A stretch of DNA of 64,000 nt, taken from the NCBI GenBank assembly GCA_021203205.1, contig JAJQBQ010000030.1:17043-81042 (forward strand), given 5' to 3'. This stretch comes from Lachnospiraceae bacterium (GTDB lineage: Bacteria > Bacillota > Clostridia > Lachnospirales > Lachnospiraceae). Under the pieces are notes generated by a model. It did not search any database, was not told where the DNA came from, and saw only the letters and a list, made by a program, of their open reading frames with translations. The position numbers were made by a program, and so were the translations under genes. This document shows, piece after piece, positions 29,401-38,074 of this stretch; the first letter of the stretch is position 1; every line of letters starts with the position of its first letter.

Positions 29401-29444
29401 AAGAAACTTCCGGAAGAAAGCTTGCTTTCCTCCGGAAGTTTCTT
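29401..29444. terminator. Long hairpin between divergent genes
   Basis: AAGAAACTTCCGGA pairs perfectly with TCCGGAAGTTTCTT, and inside it GAAAGC pairs with GCTTTC around a two-base loop, giving about 20 pairs. There is no T run on either side. It might be a degenerate terminator or an mRNA leader structure. The rest of 29112-29606 has no gene. Confidence 0.45.
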
Positions 29445-29606
29445 ATCGGAACGGCATAGGGTGCCAGCCTGCCGGAACGGCCGGATTTTCTTTTTCCGGT
29501 CATGACAATTCTTTTTTCTTCATATACTTACCATAATCGGCAAAGAAAGTCGGGCGATACAGCTCCTTATTCGAAAGTGGCAGTATGCCTGCTTACGGGA
29601 ACGTGT

Positions 29607-30548
29607 ATGGGAAAGAATTTTTTCACGGGAATCAAAAAGAAAAGCAGTCGCGGCAACGGTCTGCTGTGGATGATGGCGCTGCTGGCGATCGCTGTGGTAT
29701 GCGCGTACCTGCCAATCGGCGATATGATGGAAAACATACTGAGCACGGAAGACGCCGTGGGGGCAAATGTGGATGCGGACGCTTCTTCCGGAGGTGATAA
29801 TTCATCGGATGCCGATATGGCGGGAGCAGCGGGTGTGAATGAGGAAGAAAACAATGTATCAGGAAATTCCGACACGGATGTCGCCGATGCAAGCACGGAA
29901 GGCCGCGTCCTGCCGATCTACTCCGTGGAAACGGAGGAAAAGGTTGTGGCGATCTCCTTCGACTGTGCCTGGGGCGATGAGTACACGCAGATACTTCTGG
30001 ACATTCTGGCGGAATATGAGGTCACGGCGACCTTCTTCATGACCGGCGGGTGGATCGAATCCTACCCGGACGACGTAAAAGCCATCGCCGCGGCCGGGCA
30101 TGACCTGGGAAACCACAGTGAAAACCACAAAAATATGAGCCAGCTCTCCACAACCGAGATCGCCTCCGAACTCTTAAGCCCACACGAGAAGGTCAAAGAA
30201 CTGACCGGCATTGAGATGGAGCTCTTTCGTCCGCCCTACGGCGACTACGATAACGAGGTCATAAACACGGCCGCGGACTGCGGCTACTACAGCATTCAGT
30301 GGGACGTGGACAGTCTCGACTGGAAAGACTACGGCACGGAATCCATTATCAACACGGTTTTAAACCACAAAAGCCTGCAGAACGGCTCCATCATCCTGAT
30401 GCACAACGGCGCGAAATACACACACGAGGCGCTGCCGACCATCATCGAGGGGCTGCAGGCACAGGGATACACGCTTGTGCCGATTTCGGAACTGATTCTA
30501 AGAGAAAATTACCACATGGACCACACGGGACGGCAGATCGCGGATTGA
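29607..30548 (+). CDS. Membrane-anchored polysaccharide deacetylase (PdaB-like NodB domain)
   Basis: The start is uncertain: ATG 29607 gives 313 aa and puts a transmembrane anchor (LLWMMALLAIAVVCAYLPIG) near the N-terminus, but only a weak GGGAA precedes it; the frame is open back to 29502. After the anchor comes an acidic, Ser/Gly-rich linker, then a NodB domain. Visible motifs are SFDCAWGDEY (motif 1, with the catalytic Asp), HSENH (metal-binding His pair), RPPYGDYD (motif 3), WDVDSLDWKD (motif 4) and LMHN (motif 5). The SFDCAWG form of motif 1 is typical of PdaB-like spore deacetylases in Clostridia, which act on peptidoglycan outside the membrane. Its substrate here is inferred. Confidence 0.85.
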   Translation: MGKNFFTGIKKKSSRGNGLLWMMALLAIAVVCAYLPIGDMMENILSTEDAVGANVDADASSGGDNSSDADMAGAAGVNEEENNVSGNSDTDVADASTEGRVLPIYSVETEEKVVAISFDCAWGDEYTQILLDILAEYEVTATFFMTGGWIESYPDDVKAIAAAGHDLGNHSENHKNMSQLSTTEIASELLSPHEKVKELTGIEMELFRPPYGDYDNEVINTAADCGYYSIQWDVDSLDWKDYGTESIINTVLNHKSLQNGSIILMHNGAKYTHEALPTIIEGLQAQGYTLVPISELILRENYHMDHTGRQIAD

Positions 30549-30808
30549 AACAAAGTCAATTCACAGCTTCCTTATTCGAAAATGCTTCAAATGTACCCGG
30601 CTATGATTTGGAAAACGGTCAGTCGTTTGCTCGTGTGGGAGAGTTGAATGCTTAGAAAAAGGCGGAAAGAGATTACAATTCTTTTTCAAATTGTTCGTAA
30701 AGCATTCATGAATCAAACACAATTTCTTCACGAATTCAGGATATACTACGCTCGTCTTCAACATAGAAGATAACATTCATTTTTTTCATACTTTTTTCCT
30801 CTTTCAGG

Positions 30809-30846
30809 CAGCGCCAAAGATCAGGGTTGGCGCTGTCTTTTTGTTT
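30809..30846 (+). terminator. Rho-independent terminator
   Basis: CAGCGCCAA (30809-30817) pairs with TTGGCGCTG (30827-30835), followed by TCTTTTTG. It lies 260 bp after the deacetylase gene; the stretch between (30549-30808) shows no gene. Confidence 0.85.
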
Positions 30847-30878
30847 TCCGGGGTTACTGACTCATGCGAAGAAACATC

Positions 30879-30907
30879 TTGCAATTTGTTTTGTATCCTG
30901 TTACAAT
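30879..30907 (+). promoter_or_regulatory. Promoter of the second toxin-antitoxin operon
   Basis: TTGCAA (30879-30884) and TACAAT (30902-30907) are separated by 17 bases, 30 bp before the antitoxin start. Confidence 0.7.
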
Positions 30908-30937
30908 CTCTGCATAATTGAAAGCGAGGTGAACATT

Positions 30938-31207
30938 ATGTCTACGGTTAGCATTCGGCTGGATGACGATGAAAAGATGGATTTGGAAGAAATGTGTGCT
31001 CAGATGGGAATGAGCATTTCTACATTTTATATGATATGTACTAAGAAAGCTCTGAGAGACCGGTGTATCCCATTTGAAGTTACTGCATCGAAAGATCCGT
31101 TTTATTCTGCCTCGAATATGAGACAGCTGAGAAAGGCCGATCAGCAGATTCGGAGTGGGCAGGTGGTGGAAAAGACATTGGAAGAACTGGAGGCTTTGGA
31201 TGAGTAG
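30938..31207 (+). CDS. RelB/DinJ-family antitoxin
   Basis: ATG 30938 follows GCGAGGTG. The 89-aa protein begins MSTVSIRLDDDEKMDLEEMC, a ribbon-helix-helix DNA-binding segment, and continues MGMSISTFYMICTKKALRDR and IPFEVTASKDPFYSASNM, the usual RelB/DinJ pattern. The acidic C-terminus (VVEKTLEELEALDE) would wrap the toxin. It overlaps the toxin gene by 8 bp. DinJ-like antitoxins more often pair with YafQ or RelE toxins; here the partner is YoeB-like. Confidence 0.88.
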   Translation: MSTVSIRLDDDEKMDLEEMCAQMGMSISTFYMICTKKALRDRCIPFEVTASKDPFYSASNMRQLRKADQQIRSGQVVEKTLEELEALDE

Positions 31208-31466
31208 AATTCAGTTCAGTGAAGATGCCTGGGAAGAGTACCAATATTGGCTTATGCAGGACAAAAAGACAGTGAAGAAAATAAATTCATTGTTGAAAGA
31301 AATTCAGAGGACGCCATTTGCGGGGACAGGAAAACCGGAACCACTAAAAGGCGATTTAAGTGGGGTGTGGAGCAGAAGAATTAATGGTGAAGATCGATTG
31401 GTTTATCGGTATGAAAATGACATTATTATGGTAGAGCAGTGCAAAGGCCACTATGAGGACATGTAA
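31200..31466 (+). CDS. YoeB/Txe-family mRNA interferase toxin, second copy
   Basis: The 88-aa protein starts MSRIQFSEDAWEEYQYWLMQ and ends CKGHYEDM. It has the same blocks as the toxin at 28329: KKINSLLKEI, GKPEPLKGDLSGVWSRRI, EDRLVYRYE and the catalytic GHYE end. It should be a ribosome-dependent endoribonuclease. The start codon lies inside the last codons of the RelB/DinJ-type antitoxin gene, in a different frame. No terminator of its own was seen in 31467-31623. Confidence 0.9.
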   Translation: MSRIQFSEDAWEEYQYWLMQDKKTVKKINSLLKEIQRTPFAGTGKPEPLKGDLSGVWSRRINGEDRLVYRYENDIIMVEQCKGHYEDM

Positions 31467-31623
31467 GAAAATAAGACCGGGGTCTGAAATTTCTCATTAT
31501 TGTAAGGAAACTGTTATGAAGCAACGCAGTATAGAATGGCTGCGTATGCGGTGGCAGATTTTTATTGCGATGTTTTGAAATTCAGGCACCCGGTGTTGTA
31601 TTTGAACTTTTGGAGAAAGAGCT

Positions 31624-32403
31624 ATGCAACAGGACATCAGAGAACTTTTGGAGCAGGTAAAAAACGGCGCGCTGTCTGTGGAGGAGGCGGAACTTATACT
31701 GAAAAAAGCTCCGTTTGAGGATCTTGGCTACGCGAAAGTGGACATGCACCGCAGGGTGCGCCAGGGCGCGGCGGAGGTCATTTACGGTGCATCGAAAACG
31801 CCGGAACAAATTACGGGGATTGCGAAAAAGCTGCTTGAGAACGGGCAGGAGCCGGTGCTCATTACGCGGTTGTCGGCGGATGCCGCAGCAGTGCTTGCGG
31901 AACATTTTTCTTCCGGCGACCACGTCTTTGCTTATCATGCGGATGCGCACATCGGCGTGATCGGAACGCTTCCTCCGGCAGATGGGCTGGGGAAGATCGT
32001 GGTGGCGACCGGCGGCACAAGTGACATCCCCGTGGCGGAGGAGGCTGCGCTGACTGCGGAAGTTTACGGGAATGAAGTCGTGCGCTTGTACGATGTGGGC
32101 GTTGCCGGTCTTCACCGGCTGCTGGCACATGCGGAAGACCTCATGAGCGCGAGTGTGGTGATCGCCATCGCGGGGATGGAGGGAGCGCTTGCCAGTGTCA
32201 TCGGCGGTCTCGTGGACTGCCCGGTCATCGCGGTGCCGACCAGTGTCGGCTACGGAGCATCCTTCGGCGGACTGTCCGCGCTGCTCTCCATGCTGAATTC
32301 CTGCGCCAGCGGTGTCTCTGTCGTGAATATTGATAACGGGTTCGGCGCAGGGTATCTGGCGAGCCGAATCAACCATATGGGAGCAGGGGAGAGAACACGA
32401 TAA
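31624..32403 (+). CDS. larB: LarB, pyridinium-3,5-biscarboxylate mononucleotide synthase
   Basis: The 259-aa protein matches LarB: an N-terminal helical part (MQQDIRELLEQVKNGALSVE, AELILKKAPFEDLGYAKVD, HRRVRQGAAEVIYG) and a C-terminal PurE-like domain (VATGGTSDIPVAEEAALTAE, RLYDVGVAGLHRLLA, VVIAIAGMEGALASVIGGL, PVIAVPTSVGYG). LarB carboxylates and hydrolyses nicotinic acid adenine dinucleotide in the first step of nickel-pincer nucleotide cofactor synthesis in the cytoplasm. GGAGAAAGAGCT precedes the start. The larC-larE fusion follows after 86 bp on the same strand, so the whole pathway from LarB to LarE is encoded here. Confidence 0.95.
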   Translation: MQQDIRELLEQVKNGALSVEEAELILKKAPFEDLGYAKVDMHRRVRQGAAEVIYGASKTPEQITGIAKKLLENGQEPVLITRLSADAAAVLAEHFSSGDHVFAYHADAHIGVIGTLPPADGLGKIVVATGGTSDIPVAEEAALTAEVYGNEVVRLYDVGVAGLHRLLAHAEDLMSASVVIAIAGMEGALASVIGGLVDCPVIAVPTSVGYGASFGGLSALLSMLNSCASGVSVVNIDNGFGAGYLASRINHMGAGERTR

Positions 32404-32489
32404 TTAAATTTCTGAGATGGAAAAGATTGATGAAATCATATGTTAGACCAAAGCTTCTCTAAATCTACCAGGGAGGTAATTATAGAAAT

Positions 32490-34712
32490 ATGAAAACGTT
32501 ATATTTAGAATGCAATATGGGCGCCGCTGGCGACATGCTGGCATCCGCGCTTCTGGAACTGCTTCCGGAAGCGGAATTTTTTTTGGAAAGAATCAATGCG
32601 TTGGGGATCCCCGGAGTCAGGATCGAGCGGGAAGCATCCGTTAAATGCGGCATAATGGGGACACATTTGAAAGTGACGGTGAACGGGGAGGAGGAGACCT
32701 CCCGGGATGGCCATGACCACGAACATAACTGGAATCATGACCGTGAACACAGCTCTGACCATGATGATCCACACGCACATGGCTGCAATCATAGTCACGA
32801 ACATGTACATGGCTGCGACCATGATCACGATGATGTTCATGGACACGACCATGGCCATGACAGTGATAACGTCTCCGGGCATGCACACGCGCACCACCAT
32901 CACCACCACGCAAGCCTTGCCGATTTGGAAGGCCTTGTGGTCGGCCTTGCGGTTCCGAAAGCTGTCCGAGCCGACATCCTCGCGGTCTACGGGCTGATCG
33001 CGGAGGCGGAAAGCCATGCGCACGGTGTTCCGGTGACGGAGATTCATTTTCATGAGGTGGGTACCATGGATGCGGTGGCGGATATCACCATGGTCTGCCT
33101 GCTGATGCATGAGCTTAAGCCTCAGCGCGTCGTTGTATCGCCGGTTGCGACCGGTTACGGCGAGGTAAAGTGTGCCCACGGCATTCTGCCGGTGCCTGCC
33201 CCGGCCACCGCGTATTTGCTGCAGGGGATTCCGGCATATGCCGGGCATGTGCGCGGTGAGCTGTGCACGCCCACCGGTGCGGCGCTGTTAAAACACTTTG
33301 CGACAGAATTCGGCAACATGCCAGTCATGCGCACAGAGCGTATCGGCTACGGCATGGGAAAGAAGGACTTTGAGACGGCAAACTGCGTCCGCGCCATTCT
33401 GGGGGAAACCGGCGGCGCCACAGACGAGGTGTGCGAGCTCTCCTGCAATGTGGACGACATGACGGCGGAGGCGATCGCCTTCGCGACGGAGCGCTTCTTC
33501 GAAGCCGGTGCGCTCGAAGCCTACACGGTTCCGATCGGCATGAAAAAATCGCGCCCGGGCACGCTTATCTGTGTCATGTGCCGAAAGTCGGACCGCGATC
33601 GCATGACGCGACTCATCTTTGAGCATACGACCACCATCGGCATCCGCGAAAAAATCAGCAACCGCTATACTCTGGAGCGGGAACTGCGGACAGTGGAGAC
33701 GTCTTATGGTCAGGTCAGGCAGAAAACATCTCGCGGTTACGGTGTGGAAAAGTTCAAATATGAGTACGAGGATCTCGCGCGAATCGCAAAAGCAGAGGGC
33801 GTAAGTTTTAAGCGGGCTGTGGAACTGGTTGAAACAGATGACCACGCAGAACTATCAGGAACCGAGTCAGGGAGAATTTCGGCAGAAGAACAGGAACTGC
33901 ACGAAAAATACCATCGTCTGCAGGAGTATTTCCGCCATGCAGGTTCCGCCGTCATCGCTTTCTCCGGCGGCGTGGACTCCGCCTTCCTCCTAAAAGCGGC
34001 CCATGACGAGCTGGGTGACCGCGCCCTGGCAGTGACAGCGGCTTCGCCGCTCTTCCCGGAACGGGAGCTGAACGAAGCGGAAGCATTCTGCAAAAAGGAA
34101 GGCATCCGCCAGGTCGTTTTCCCGTCAAATGAGATGGAAATCGAGGGCTTTCGGGGCAATCCGAAAAACCGCTGTTACCTCTGCAAGCATGCTCTGTTCG
34201 ATGAAATTATGAAGATCGCGGCCGAACACGGCATCCCTCACGTGTGCGAGGGCTCAAACCTGGACGATGAGGGCGACTATCGCCCGGGATTAAAGGCCAT
34301 CCGTGAACTGGGTATCGAAAGCCCGCTTCGCACCTGCGGCTTCACGAAAGCCGAAATCCGCGCACTCTCGAAGGAGCTGGGGCTCCCAACCTGGGACAAG
34401 CAATCCTTCGCCTGTCTCGCCTCCCGCTTCGTCTACGGCGAAACCATCAGCGAAGAGCGCCTTCAAATGGTAGACCGCGCCGAGCAGCTTCTTCTCGACC
34501 TGGGCTTTCAACAGGTGCGCGTGCGCATCCATGGAGATATGGCCAGGATCGAAGTCGGCCCGGATGAAATTGCAAAGCTTCTGGAAGAAAAAACAAGAAT
34601 AAAAATAGAGAAAGAGCTGAAAAGTTATGGATTCTCCTATGTCGCGGTCGACCTTAAAGGGTACCGGATGGGAAGTATGAACCGGGGAGTCGCGAAAGTG
34701 ACGCGTTACTGA
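32490..34712 (+). CDS. larCE: LarC-LarE fusion for nickel-pincer nucleotide cofactor synthesis
   Basis: The 740-aa product joins two Lar enzymes. Residues 1 to about 420 are LarC (starts MKTLYLECNMGAAGDM), the nickel insertase, with a His-rich loop at 74-140 containing about 26 His that may hold nickel. In Lactiplantibacillus plantarum LarC is made by a ribosomal frameshift; here it is one continuous frame. Residues about 455-740 are LarE, the ATP-dependent sulfur transferase, with the PP-loop SGGVDS at 492-497. It has three Cys, C562 and C565 (NRCYLC) and C642 (SFACLASR), the arrangement of LarE enzymes that carry a [4Fe-4S] cluster rather than sacrificing a Cys. GGGAGG lies 13 bases before the start. 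No lactate racemase (larA) or other client enzyme is in the window. Confidence 0.93.
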   Translation: MKTLYLECNMGAAGDMLASALLELLPEAEFFLERINALGIPGVRIEREASVKCGIMGTHLKVTVNGEEETSRDGHDHEHNWNHDREHSSDHDDPHAHGCNHSHEHVHGCDHDHDDVHGHDHGHDSDNVSGHAHAHHHHHHASLADLEGLVVGLAVPKAVRADILAVYGLIAEAESHAHGVPVTEIHFHEVGTMDAVADITMVCLLMHELKPQRVVVSPVATGYGEVKCAHGILPVPAPATAYLLQGIPAYAGHVRGELCTPTGAALLKHFATEFGNMPVMRTERIGYGMGKKDFETANCVRAILGETGGATDEVCELSCNVDDMTAEAIAFATERFFEAGALEAYTVPIGMKKSRPGTLICVMCRKSDRDRMTRLIFEHTTTIGIREKISNRYTLERELRTVETSYGQVRQKTSRGYGVEKFKYEYEDLARIAKAEGVSFKRAVELVETDDHAELSGTESGRISAEEQELHEKYHRLQEYFRHAGSAVIAFSGGVDSAFLLKAAHDELGDRALAVTAASPLFPERELNEAEAFCKKEGIRQVVFPSNEMEIEGFRGNPKNRCYLCKHALFDEIMKIAAEHGIPHVCEGSNLDDEGDYRPGLKAIRELGIESPLRTCGFTKAEIRALSKELGLPTWDKQSFACLASRFVYGETISEERLQMVDRAEQLLLDLGFQQVRVRIHGDMARIEVGPDEIAKLLEEKTRIKIEKELKSYGFSYVAVDLKGYRMGSMNRGVAKVTRY

Positions 34713-34720
34713 TTCACGAC

Positions 34721-34804
34721 GCCTCCCCTGCACGCGCAAAAACTTCGACCAACATTTCATGAAACAAAGTTATATTTCGCGAAGTTTTTGCGCGTGTGGG
34801 GAGG
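34721..34804. repeat. Long inverted repeat between convergent larCE and hppA, element 1
   Basis: GCCTCCCC-TG-CACGCGCAAAAACTTCG (34721-34747) pairs with CGAAGTTTTTGCGCGTG and GGGGAGG (34780-34804), nearly 25 pairs around a 32-base loop. It begins a few bases after the larCE stop codon. It may act as a terminator for larCE, but there is no T run. Confidence 0.8.
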
Positions 34805-34813
34805 TGACTGTTC

Positions 34814-34890
34814 CAGTCGCTCATAAGGTCCATAAGATGCTCCTTACGAACAAGTTCGAAGGTTCATCTTATGGACCTTATGAGCGGCTG
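34814..34890. repeat. Long inverted repeat between convergent larCE and hppA, element 2
   Basis: A 26-bp arm (34814-34839) is complementary to 34865-34890 with a single G-U position; 22 bp are perfect (core GCTCATAAGGTCCATAAGAT). The 25-base loop itself can pair (GAAC with GTTC). Its right arm ends 22 bp before the hppA stop. Confidence 0.88.
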
Positions 34891-34911
34891 CGAATAGTAA
34901 CACGCTGTGTA

Positions 34912-36900
34912 TCAAATCATCCCTGTTCCAAACAGCGAAGCAAACACCAGCGACACCACGGTCATCAGCTTAATCAGAATATTAATGGACGGCCCGGCCG
35001 TATCCTTAAACGGATCACCCACGGTGTCGCCCACCACGGCCGCCTTGTGGGCCGGACTGCCCTTGCCGCCGTGCTCACCGCTCTCAATATACTTCTTCGC
35101 GTTGTCCCAGGCACCGCCCGCGTTCGACATGAAGATAGCCAGCATGACGCCGGTCACCAAAGCGCCCGCCAGCAGGCCGCCCAGCGCGCGGGCGCCGAGC
35201 AGCACGCCCACAAGAATCGGAACCACTACGGCCAGAACACCGGGAACCAACATCTGCTGCAGCGCGGAGTTCGTGGAAATGCGCACGCAGGACTTATAAT
35301 CCGGCTTTTCCGTGCCCTCGAGGATCCCGGGATGCTTGCGGAACTGTCCGCGCACTTCTTCGATCATCTTATTCGCTGCCACGGACACGCTGTCCATGGT
35401 GAGCGCCGAAAACAGGAACGGAAGCATCGCGCCGATGAAGAGGCCGATGATCACCTTATAATTTAACAAATCAAGCGTGACGATGCTCACCGTCTGCGCG
35501 TAGGACATAAACAGCGCCAGCGCCGTTAGCGCCGCCGATCCGATGGCGAAGCCCTTGCCCATGGCCGCCGTCGTGTTGCCGACGGAATCCAGCTTATCCG
35601 TCACGATGCGGACGGATTCATCCAGCCCGCTCATCTCGGCGATGCCGCCCGCGTTATCCGCGATCGGGCCGTAGGCATCCACAGCCACGGAAATGCCGGT
35701 GGTGGAAAGCATGCCCACCGCAGCCAGCGCCACGCCGTACAGGCCGCCGAACTGGTATGCCGCAAAAATACCGATGCAGATCAGCAGGATCGGCAGAACC
35801 GTCGACTGCATGCCCACCGCGATACCGCTGATGACGGTGGTGGCGGAGCCGGTCTCGGACTGCTTTGCGATCTTCTTCACAAACGGGTACTTCTCCGAGG
35901 TGTACACCTGCGTGATGAATCCGATCAGCACGCCGACCACAAGACCGGAAATGATGGAGCCCGCGTAGGCGAAGCTTTCAAAGAACCCGTAGCTCAACAG
36001 GAAGGCTGCCGCCAGAACGATGATCGATGCCACGTAAGTGCCCCGGTTCAGCGCCTTCTGCGGACTCTTGCCTTCGCGCCCGCGCACGAACAATGTGCCG
36101 ATGATGGAGGCGAACAGGCCGATGGCGCCCAACATGAGCGGAAGCATGGCGCCGGCCAGCTCTTTATCGCTGCTTAAGGTCGTCACGCCCAGCGTGATCG
36201 CCGAGACCAGAGACCCTACATAGGATTCAAACAGATCTGCGCCCATGCCTGCCACATCGCCCACATTATCGCCCACGTTATCGGCGATGACGGCGGGGTT
36301 TCTCGGGTCATCTTCGGGGATGCCGGCTTCCACCTTGCCGACCAGATCCGCGCCCACATCGGCCGCCTTCGTGTAGATGCCGCCGCCCACGCGCGCAAAC
36401 AGCGCGATGGAAGAGGCACCCAGGCTGAAACCGAAGAGCATGTCCGTGCTGCCTGTCTTCCAGTAGACGATGGCCACGCCCAGCAGGCCGAAGCCGGCCA
36501 CGCACATGCCCATTACGGCGCCGCCGGAGAAAGCCACCTTCAAGGCACCTGCGATGCCCTTATCCTTCGCGGCGTTCGCCGTGCGCACATTGGCGTTCGT
36601 CGCCACATCCATGCCGCAGTACCCGGCGATGGTGGAGAGCAGCGCCCCGGCCAGAAAGCAGCAGGCAGTCACCCAGCTCTCCAGAAACACGCCGATCAGC
36701 ACAAAAACAACCAGGACGAACAGCGCCAGAATCTTATACTCTGCCATAAGAAACGCCGTTGCGCCCTGGTGGATGGATTCTGCGATCTCCTGCATCTTCT
36801 CATTGCCCGGATCCTGCTTCGTGACCCTGTGAGTCAGGATCATCGCGTAGATCAGTGCGAGAAAAGCCACCGCGATCGCGGTAATTACATAAACTTCCAT
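34912..36900 (-). CDS. hppA: Membrane-bound ion-translocating pyrophosphatase
   Basis: The 662-aa protein has the many hydrophobic helices of a membrane pyrophosphatase. It couples hydrolysis of pyrophosphate to pumping H+ or Na+ out of the cytoplasm. The signature stretch is visible: [54 protein letters not shown]. Near the C-terminus, [20 protein letters not shown] supplies further pyrophosphate ligands. The sequence [10 protein letters not shown] has Ala where K+-independent enzymes have Lys, so the enzyme should need K+; many such clostridial enzymes pump Na+, but the ion cannot be decided by eye. AAGGAGG lies 7 bases before the start. It stands alone, convergent with larCE. Confidence 0.95.
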   Translation of the reverse strand: MEVYVITAIAVAFLALIYAMILTHRVTKQDPGNEKMQEIAESIHQGATAFLMAEYKILALFVLVVFVLIGVFLESWVTACCFLAGALLSTIAGYCGMDVATNANVRTANAAKDKGIAGALKVAFSGGAVMGMCVAGFGLLGVAIVYWKTGSTDMLFGFSLGASSIALFARVGGGIYTKAADVGADLVGKVEAGIPEDDPRNPAVIADNVGDNVGDVAGMGADLFESYVGSLVSAITLGVTTLSSDKELAGAMLPLMLGAIGLFASIIGTLFVRGREGKSPQKALNRGTYVASIIVLAAAFLLSYGFFESFAYAGSIISGLVVGVLIGFITQVYTSEKYPFVKKIAKQSETGSATTVISGIAVGMQSTVLPILLICIGIFAAYQFGGLYGVALAAVGMLSTTGISVAVDAYGPIADNAGGIAEMSGLDESVRIVTDKLDSVGNTTAAMGKGFAIGSAALTALALFMSYAQTVSIVTLDLLNYKVIIGLFIGAMLPFLFSALTMDSVSVAANKMIEEVRGQFRKHPGILEGTEKPDYKSCVRISTNSALQQMLVPGVLAVVVPILVGVLLGARALGGLLAGALVTGVMLAIFMSNAGGAWDNAKKYIESGEHGGKGSPAHKAAVVGDTVGDPFKDTAGPSINILIKLMTVVSLVFASLFGTGMI

Positions 36901-37418
36901 TCGAAATCCTCCTTATCATGGAATTAGGAACCGGCGATATAAGTTATTTGTCGACGGTTCCTTAAGGGGTTCCTCCGATTCTCGAAATGTGTAACTGACC
37001 CGCAGCCTGGATCGTCAGATCATTTGCTGAAAAGGTTACTGCTCACTTAAGGCAGACCGTGGATAGTAACCTCCAAAGGCTGGCAGAAACGCCATAAAAA
37101 CGAAACTGCAGGCAGTATCGGCTGCGGTTTGCGGAAAAGAAACCCAAAGATGCTGTTATCTTACCATGAAACACAGTGTTTTGCAAAGAAAAAAAGGACA
37201 AATTAAGACTTTTCATGAAAAGCTCGTTACCATTCGTGGTAACATCCTGTATTTTGCAGTTCAAAAGGTGTAAATATAAGCAGAGAATGGAGAATAAAGT
37301 ACAGCTGTACGAGTTGTACTGGTAAAATAATAATGACAGGAAGGTGAGAAACATGAATCCAGAGATAAATAAATAATTGAAAATGAATAGAAATCAGAAA
37401 AAAACAAAATTTGCATAC
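36901..37418. other. AT-rich intergenic region upstream of hppA
   Basis: No gene was found. AGGTTACT (37033-37040) and AGTAACCT (37065-37072) form an inverted repeat. Small minus-strand frames here lack ribosome binding sites and look like chance. Confidence 0.5.
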
Positions 37419-37446
37419 TTGACAGAAAATCTTCATATGCTATAAT
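37419..37446 (+). promoter_or_regulatory. Strong sigma-A promoter of a candidate small RNA
   Basis: Perfect TTGACA (37419-37424) and perfect TATAAT (37441-37446) are 16 bases apart. No open reading frame follows; the next element is a strong hairpin 50 bp away. Confidence 0.8.
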
Positions 37447-37452
37447 GTCGTC

Positions 37453-37540
37453 AGATTGAGACCAAGTTTACCAGTTCCATGGTTAACGCCAAAGCGAAGC
37501 CCCCGGAGCTGGCACTCCGGGGGCTTCTTCTCAATTTACG
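37453..37540 (+). ncRNA. Candidate structured small RNA
   Basis: From the expected start near 37453 the RNA could fold as a three-way junction. ATTGAGA (37455-37461) closes with TCTCAAT (37529-37535). A weak TTTACC/GGTTAA arm follows. The third arm is a perfect 13-bp stem, GAAGCCCCCGGAG (37496-37508) with CTCCGGGGGCTTC (37515-37527). The 3' end is not certain, because only TTC-TC-AATTT follows the GC stem. No known RNA family was recognised. From 37541 to 37613 there is only AACCACTT/AAGTGGTT (37584 and 37608), an inverted repeat touching the next promoter. Confidence 0.5.
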
Positions 37541-37613
37541 GTAGAGCATCCGTTTGGGCTAGTTGTCATCCATGTGCCTGTCTAACCACTTGCAAAAAAA
37601 TTAAAAAAAGTGG

Positions 37614-37642
37614 TTGACAACTGCCCCGGACTCTGGTATTAT
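37614..37642 (+). promoter_or_regulatory. Promoter of tRNA-Gly
   Basis: TTGACA (37614-37619) and TATTAT (37637-37642) are separated by 17 bases, 44 bp before the tRNA. Confidence 0.85.
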
Positions 37643-37686
37643 ACGGCTCGTTGCGGCGGTCGAGTAATGACAGGTCAACAAAACAA

Positions 37687-37758
37687 GCGCGAGTGGCTCA
37701 GCGGTGGAGCATCTCCTTGCCAAGGAGAGGGTCGCGGGTTCGATTCCCGTCTCGCGCT
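37687..37758 (+). tRNA. tRNA-Gly (GCC)
   Basis: The acceptor stem GCGCGAG (37687-37693) pairs with CTCGCGC (37751-37757). The anticodon arm is TCTCC-TTGCCAA-GGAGA with anticodon GCC. The T arm has GCGGG-TTCGATT-CCCGT. No CCA is encoded; the CCA-adding enzyme at 46249 would supply it. Confidence 0.97.
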
Positions 37759-37768
37759 CTTTCTATTG

Positions 37769-37801
37769 GAAGCAGGAATCGGGAAGGTTTCTGCTTTTTT
37801 T
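37769..37801 (+). terminator. Terminator of tRNA-Gly
   Basis: GAAGCAGGAA pairs with TTTCTGCTTT across a short loop and runs into seven T residues. Confidence 0.75.
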
Positions 37802-37996
37802 ATGTACACGGGCCACGTAAGAAAATTTTTCGGTTTACGCCGAATGCGGCTCTGCGCGAAGCAATCCTGAAATCATCTGGATTCCGCTCATGCTTTTTGG
37901 ATTCCGACCTCATGAATTTGGAAATAAATCTCCGATCCTTGAAGTGGACGACCTTTTCACAGCAAAATGTCGCTTAAGTTTCGCACAGCGGAATTC

Positions 37997-38036
37997 AAAT
38001 GCCTGCGTGTTGACTTCGACTTTTGACTCTGGTGTC
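37997..38036 (+). repeat. Interspersed intergenic repeat, copy upstream of hisS
   Basis: AAATGCCTGCGTGTTGACTT followed by CGACTTTTGACTCTGGTGTC. The first half resembles 45846-45863 and 57265-57282; the second half (CTTTTGACTCTGGTGTC) recurs at 57308-57324. The rest of 37802-38074 shows no gene. Confidence 0.55.
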
Positions 38037-38074
38037 GAAAAATAGAATTGTGTAAGAAAGGCACGGTGAAATAT

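Noticed and set aside
29401..29444. Insertion-sequence end from the long inverted repeat
   Set aside because: No transposase or second copy was found in the window, and the arms are separated by only two loop bases.
32883..32910. HHHHHH stretch as an artificial tag or vector contamination
   Set aside because: It lies within a longer natural His-rich loop of LarC, a known feature of that nickel-handling family.
31624..34712. Complete lactate racemase operon
   Set aside because: Only larB and larC-larE are present; no LarA or nickel transporter gene is seen in the window.
34759..36832. Plus-strand frames opposite hppA
   Set aside because: They are shadows of the strongly supported pyrophosphatase gene on the minus strand.
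36901..37436. Short minus-strand coding frames upstream of hppA
   Set aside because: The sequence is AT-rich, the predicted proteins have no family features, and no ribosome binding sites precede them.
37610..37977. Short plus-strand coding frames around 37.6-38.0 kb
   Set aside because: They run through the tRNA-Gly gene, its promoter and its terminator and have no ribosome binding site.
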